Source of the DNA: Comamonadaceae bacterium | Lineage (GTDB): Bacteria > Pseudomonadota > Gammaproteobacteria > Burkholderiales > Burkholderiaceae_C | NCBI GenBank assembly: GCA_947455145.1 | Contig: CANGME010000015.1 | Coordinates: 1 to 64,000, forward strand | DNA: 64,000 bases | Direction: 5' to 3' | Shown here: in pieces, positions 61,596 to 64,000 of the stretch | Layout of the letters: every line of letters begins with the position of its first letter | Numbering within the stretch: position 1 is the stretch's first letter | The notes under the pieces: generated by a model | The model's database searches: none | What the model was told of the DNA's origin: nothing | What the model saw: only the letters and a program-made list of their open reading frames with translations | Position numbers and translations under genes: made by a program

Positions 61596-62939
61596 GTGTC
61601 AGAACTCAAAACAATTTGCCGTCACGCCAGCACTATCCTGATCGGGCAACTGGCCACCATGGCCTTTGGCGTCACGGACACCATCGTTGCAGGCCGCTAT
61701 GCCGAGGCTTCGCTCGCCGCCCTGTCGGTCGGCTCGGCCATCTACATGAGCGTCTATGTCGCGCTCATGGGCGTGCTGCAAGCCTTGCTGCCGGTGTGGG
61801 CCGAGCTCCACGGCGCCAAACGGCCGGAGCAACTCGGCTTCTCATTGCGCCAATCGCTCTACCTGATGCTGGTGCTTATGGTGCTTGGTATGACAGTTTT
61901 GCTGCAACCCGCCGTGCTGCTCGATTGGGCCGATGTGCCCCTCTCGCTGCGGGGTGAAGTGCTCAAGTACCTGAGCGTGCTGGCACTGGCCCTGCCACCC
62001 GCATTGTTGTTTCGCCTTTACAGCACGCTCAACCAAAGCCTGGGCAAGCCCTTGCTGGTCACCTGGTTGCAAATCGGTTCGCTGTTTGTCAAAATCCCAC
62101 TCTCGATCTGGTTCGCCTTTGGCGGCTTTGGCTTGGCAGCTCAGGGCGTGGTGGGCTGCGCCTTGGCGACATTGCTGGTGCAAAGCCTGATGTTGATCGT
62201 CGCCCTGTGGCTGCTGCGCACCCGTGCGCTGTACCAACCTTACCGCCTGTGGCAGCGCCTGGAGAGGCCGCATTGGCTCACTTTGGCTGCCTTCGCACGC
62301 ACCGGCGTGCCCAGCGGCTTGACCATTTTGATCGAGGTGACCTCCTTCACGCTGATGGCCTTGTTTGTGGCACGTCAGGGCACGGTTGCCTCCGCTAGCC
62401 ATCAGATTGCCGCCAACCTGGCCGCCGTGCTCTACATGGTGCCGCTAGCGATTGGGATTGCCACCAGTGCCCGCACCAGCTACTGGCTCGGCGCGGGTCA
62501 GGCAGCTCAGGCGCGCCATGCCGTCAGGCTGGGCTTTTTGCTGGTGCTGAGTTGTGCTGTAGTACTGGCCTGCACCTTGGTAGGCGTGCGTGAGTCACTC
62601 GCACAACTGTACGCACGCAGCCCCGAAGTCATTGCGCTTGCGTCATCGCTGCTGTTGTGGGTGGCCGGTTTTCACTTGTTTGATGGGCTGCAAGCCTTGG
62701 GTATTTTCGTGCTGCGCTGCTACCGCATCACGATCACGCCTTTTGCCATCTACGGTGTATTGCTGTGGGGTTTGGGGCTGTTGGGTGGCTACCGCTTGGC
62801 CTACCACGGCCTTGGCCCGTGGCCTGCGATGCAGAACCCTGCGGCTTTCTGGTTTGCGGGCATGGTGGCGTTGGCACTGGCCGCTTTGATCTTCTGGCTC
62901 ATGATCTGGCAGATCATCCGGCGTGAATCTAGAGCGTGA
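61596..62939 (+). CDS. MATE-family efflux transporter
   Basis: A 447-residue multidrug and toxin extrusion-type transporter with 12 membrane helices in two bundles. It begins ICRHASTILIGQLATMAFGV-like and shows the internal MATE markers GVTDTIVAGRYAEASLAALS and AANLAAVLYMVPLAIGIATS, in which the second-bundle pattern mirrors the first. It exchanges cationic drugs or metabolites for protons or Na+. It starts at GTG 61596, 4 bases after the glycosyltransferase. It is convergent with phoR, only 9 bases away. Confidence 0.92.
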   Translation: MSELKTICRHASTILIGQLATMAFGVTDTIVAGRYAEASLAALSVGSAIYMSVYVALMGVLQALLPVWAELHGAKRPEQLGFSLRQSLYLMLVLMVLGMTVLLQPAVLLDWADVPLSLRGEVLKYLSVLALALPPALLFRLYSTLNQSLGKPLLVTWLQIGSLFVKIPLSIWFAFGGFGLAAQGVVGCALATLLVQSLMLIVALWLLRTRALYQPYRLWQRLERPHWLTLAAFARTGVPSGLTILIEVTSFTLMALFVARQGTVASASHQIAANLAAVLYMVPLAIGIATSARTSYWLGAGQAAQARHAVRLGFLLVLSCAVVLACTLVGVRESLAQLYARSPEVIALASSLLLWVAGFHLFDGLQALGIFVLRCYRITITPFAIYGVLLWGLGLLGGYRLAYHGLGPWPAMQNPAAFWFAGMVALALAALIFWLMIWQIIRRESRA

Positions 62940-62948
62940 AGGGCGGGC

Positions 62949-64000
62949 TTAATCGTCCAGCCTTGTTCGCACACGTGCAGCCGGGAAAACTAGCACAAAG
63001 CGCGAACCCTTGCCCAGCGTGCTTTCGATCTTTAACTCCGCTCCGTGGCGTTGTGCAACATGCTTGACGATGGCCAACCCCAAGCCAGTTCCCCCGGTAT
63101 CGCGGGAGCGACTGCGGTCCACCCGATAGAAGCGCTCAGTTAGCCGTGGAATATGCTCAGGCGCAATGCCGGGCCCCGTGTCTGTCACCGTAAACTCGGC
63201 CCGTCCATGGTCATCTAGCCGCCACTGGACACGCAATTCACCCCCATTCGGCGTGTAGCGAACGGAATTGTTGATCAGATTGGACATGGCACTTTGCAAC
63301 TCACTGTGCGCGCCAGATATATCCAAATTTTGGGTGATATCAAAAGTAAATTGATGACCCGGTACACCAGACTCACTGAGCACTGTTGACAGCGCCCGTG
63401 CCTCATTCTCCAGATAGTGGAGGAGACGCGGAACGCCGACCCATTCCGCCTCACTTGGCAAAGGGCTGCCCTCTAGGCGCGACAGCACCAGCAAATCATT
63501 CACTAGCGTTTCCATGCGTTGTGACTGTTGCGCCATCAAATCCAAGTACCGCGACCGCTGCGCTTCATCAAGCGGCAAGCTTTGCAGTGTTTCCACAAAG
63601 CCAGCCAACACGGTCAATGGCGTTCGAATTTCATGAGAGACATTGGCCACGAAATCACGGCGCATGGCATCGGCCTGCTCAAATTGCGTCACATCACGTG
63701 ATAGCAAGAGTTGGCGGCCCTCTGCGTAGGGGTGGAGATGCACTGAAAGGCGCACTGGCCGTGCAGGCGTGTGTTCACGCCCGGGCATCACCACGGGGCG
63801 AGAAAAATCACCACTGGCGTAATAGGTGGCAAAGCCAGGGTCGCGAACAAGATTGACAAAGTGTTGAAACAAATCACGCTGGACATCGAATCCAAAATGT
63901 GCGGCTGCCGTCTGGTTAAACCACTCAATTCGCCCTCGAGCATCCAGCAAAACCAACCCATTTGGAGAGGCTTGCAAGGCGGCCAAAAAAGCCTGTAGGC
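62949..64000 (-). CDS. phoR: Phosphate regulon sensor histidine kinase PhoR, N-terminus cut by window edge
   Basis: The frame stays open to the right edge (codons LQAFLAALQASPNG upstream of the first marked start), so the N-terminal membrane part lies outside. What is visible is a PAS domain (LVLLDARGRIEWFNQTAAAH), the H-box FVANVSHEIRTPLTVLAGFV with the phosphorylated His, and the ATP-binding N, G1, F and G2 boxes (NLINNSVRYT, DTGPGIA, RFYRVDRSRS, GGTGLGLAIVKH). PAS plus SHEIRTPLTVL-AGFVETL is the PhoR pattern. The partner phoB is expected upstream, beyond the window. PhoR senses phosphate through the Pst system. Confidence 0.9.
   Translation of the reverse strand, partial: LQAFLAALQASPNGLVLLDARGRIEWFNQTAAAHFGFDVQRDLFQHFVNLVRDPGFATYYASGDFSRPVVMPGREHTPARPVRLSVHLHPYAEGRQLLLSRDVTQFEQADAMRRDFVANVSHEIRTPLTVLAGFVETLQSLPLDEAQRSRYLDLMAQQSQRMETLVNDLLVLSRLEGSPLPSEAEWVGVPRLLHYLENEARALSTVLSESGVPGHQFTFDITQNLDISGAHSELQSAMSNLINNSVRYTPNGGELRVQWRLDDHGRAEFTVTDTGPGIAPEHIPRLTERFYRVDRSRSRDTGGTGLGLAIVKHVAQRHGAELKIESTLGKGSRFVLVFPAARVRTRLDD

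Overview
The window reads as a chromosome segment of a betaproteobacterium of the order Burkholderiales, most likely a freshwater or soil member of the Comamonadaceae (Rhodoferax/Polaromonas-like). This is inferred from gene content and protein style: a Bug-family tripartite tricarboxylate transporter binding protein, a CysB-type LysR regulator, trxA-rho-rpmE2 order, AcnA, and the dispersed short repeat family of the 'gagcttgtcgaagg' type. No species call is possible from the sequence alone.

Layout. 1-315 is the tail of lpdA with a strong terminator. 378-4150 is a scrapyard: a 5'-truncated IS91-type transposase with an internal stop, an AT-rich acyltransferase with one in-frame amber, a diguanylate cyclase stub, then an intact orphan ParA. 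4370-7561 holds a delta-class carbonic anhydrase lipoprotein and a DinG-type helicase. 7623-11066 is a likely operon of Bug binding protein, TfdA-type dioxygenase and ThDP enzyme. 11095-18086 carries suhB, trmJ-cysE, a Phd/PIN toxin-antitoxin pair, mog and acnA. A 470-bp giant inverted repeat (18190-18660) separates acnA from a DapA-superfamily lyase. 19730-25647 is a complete RND multidrug pump. 25672-28146 carries a VOC protein and a toxin-antitoxin pair whose toxin gene overlaps argA. hrpA follows, then a membrane class III nucleotide cyclase, a cupin protein, a dead Bug gene and a DUF1223 protein.

35662-41714 is an apparently acquired heavy-metal RND (CzcCBA/CusCBA-type) operon with a small membrane protein in front. 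41771-48581 contains methionine aminotransferase, cysB, a metallo-hydrolase, a PaiB-like protein, a TadA-haloalkane dehalogenase fusion, and an LD-carboxypeptidase. An orphan Hcp and the 4.5S (SRP) RNA lie at 48665-49660. 49744-57481 has a BaiN-type flavoprotein and an AddA/AddB-like repair pair split by a second large inverted repeat. The right end is housekeeping: trxA, rho, rpmE2, a GT-C membrane glycosyltransferase, a MATE transporter and the 5'-truncated phoR.

The most distinctive things are: (1) a TadA tRNA deaminase fused in frame to a DhlA-like haloalkane dehalogenase with catalytic triad and both halide-binding tryptophans apparent; (2) short palindromic repeats that have entered at least six genes without breaking the frame; (3) two long inverted-repeat elements in intergenic positions; (4) a toxin-antitoxin module translationally overlapped with argA. 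No CRISPR array, prophage, rRNA or tRNA gene was found.
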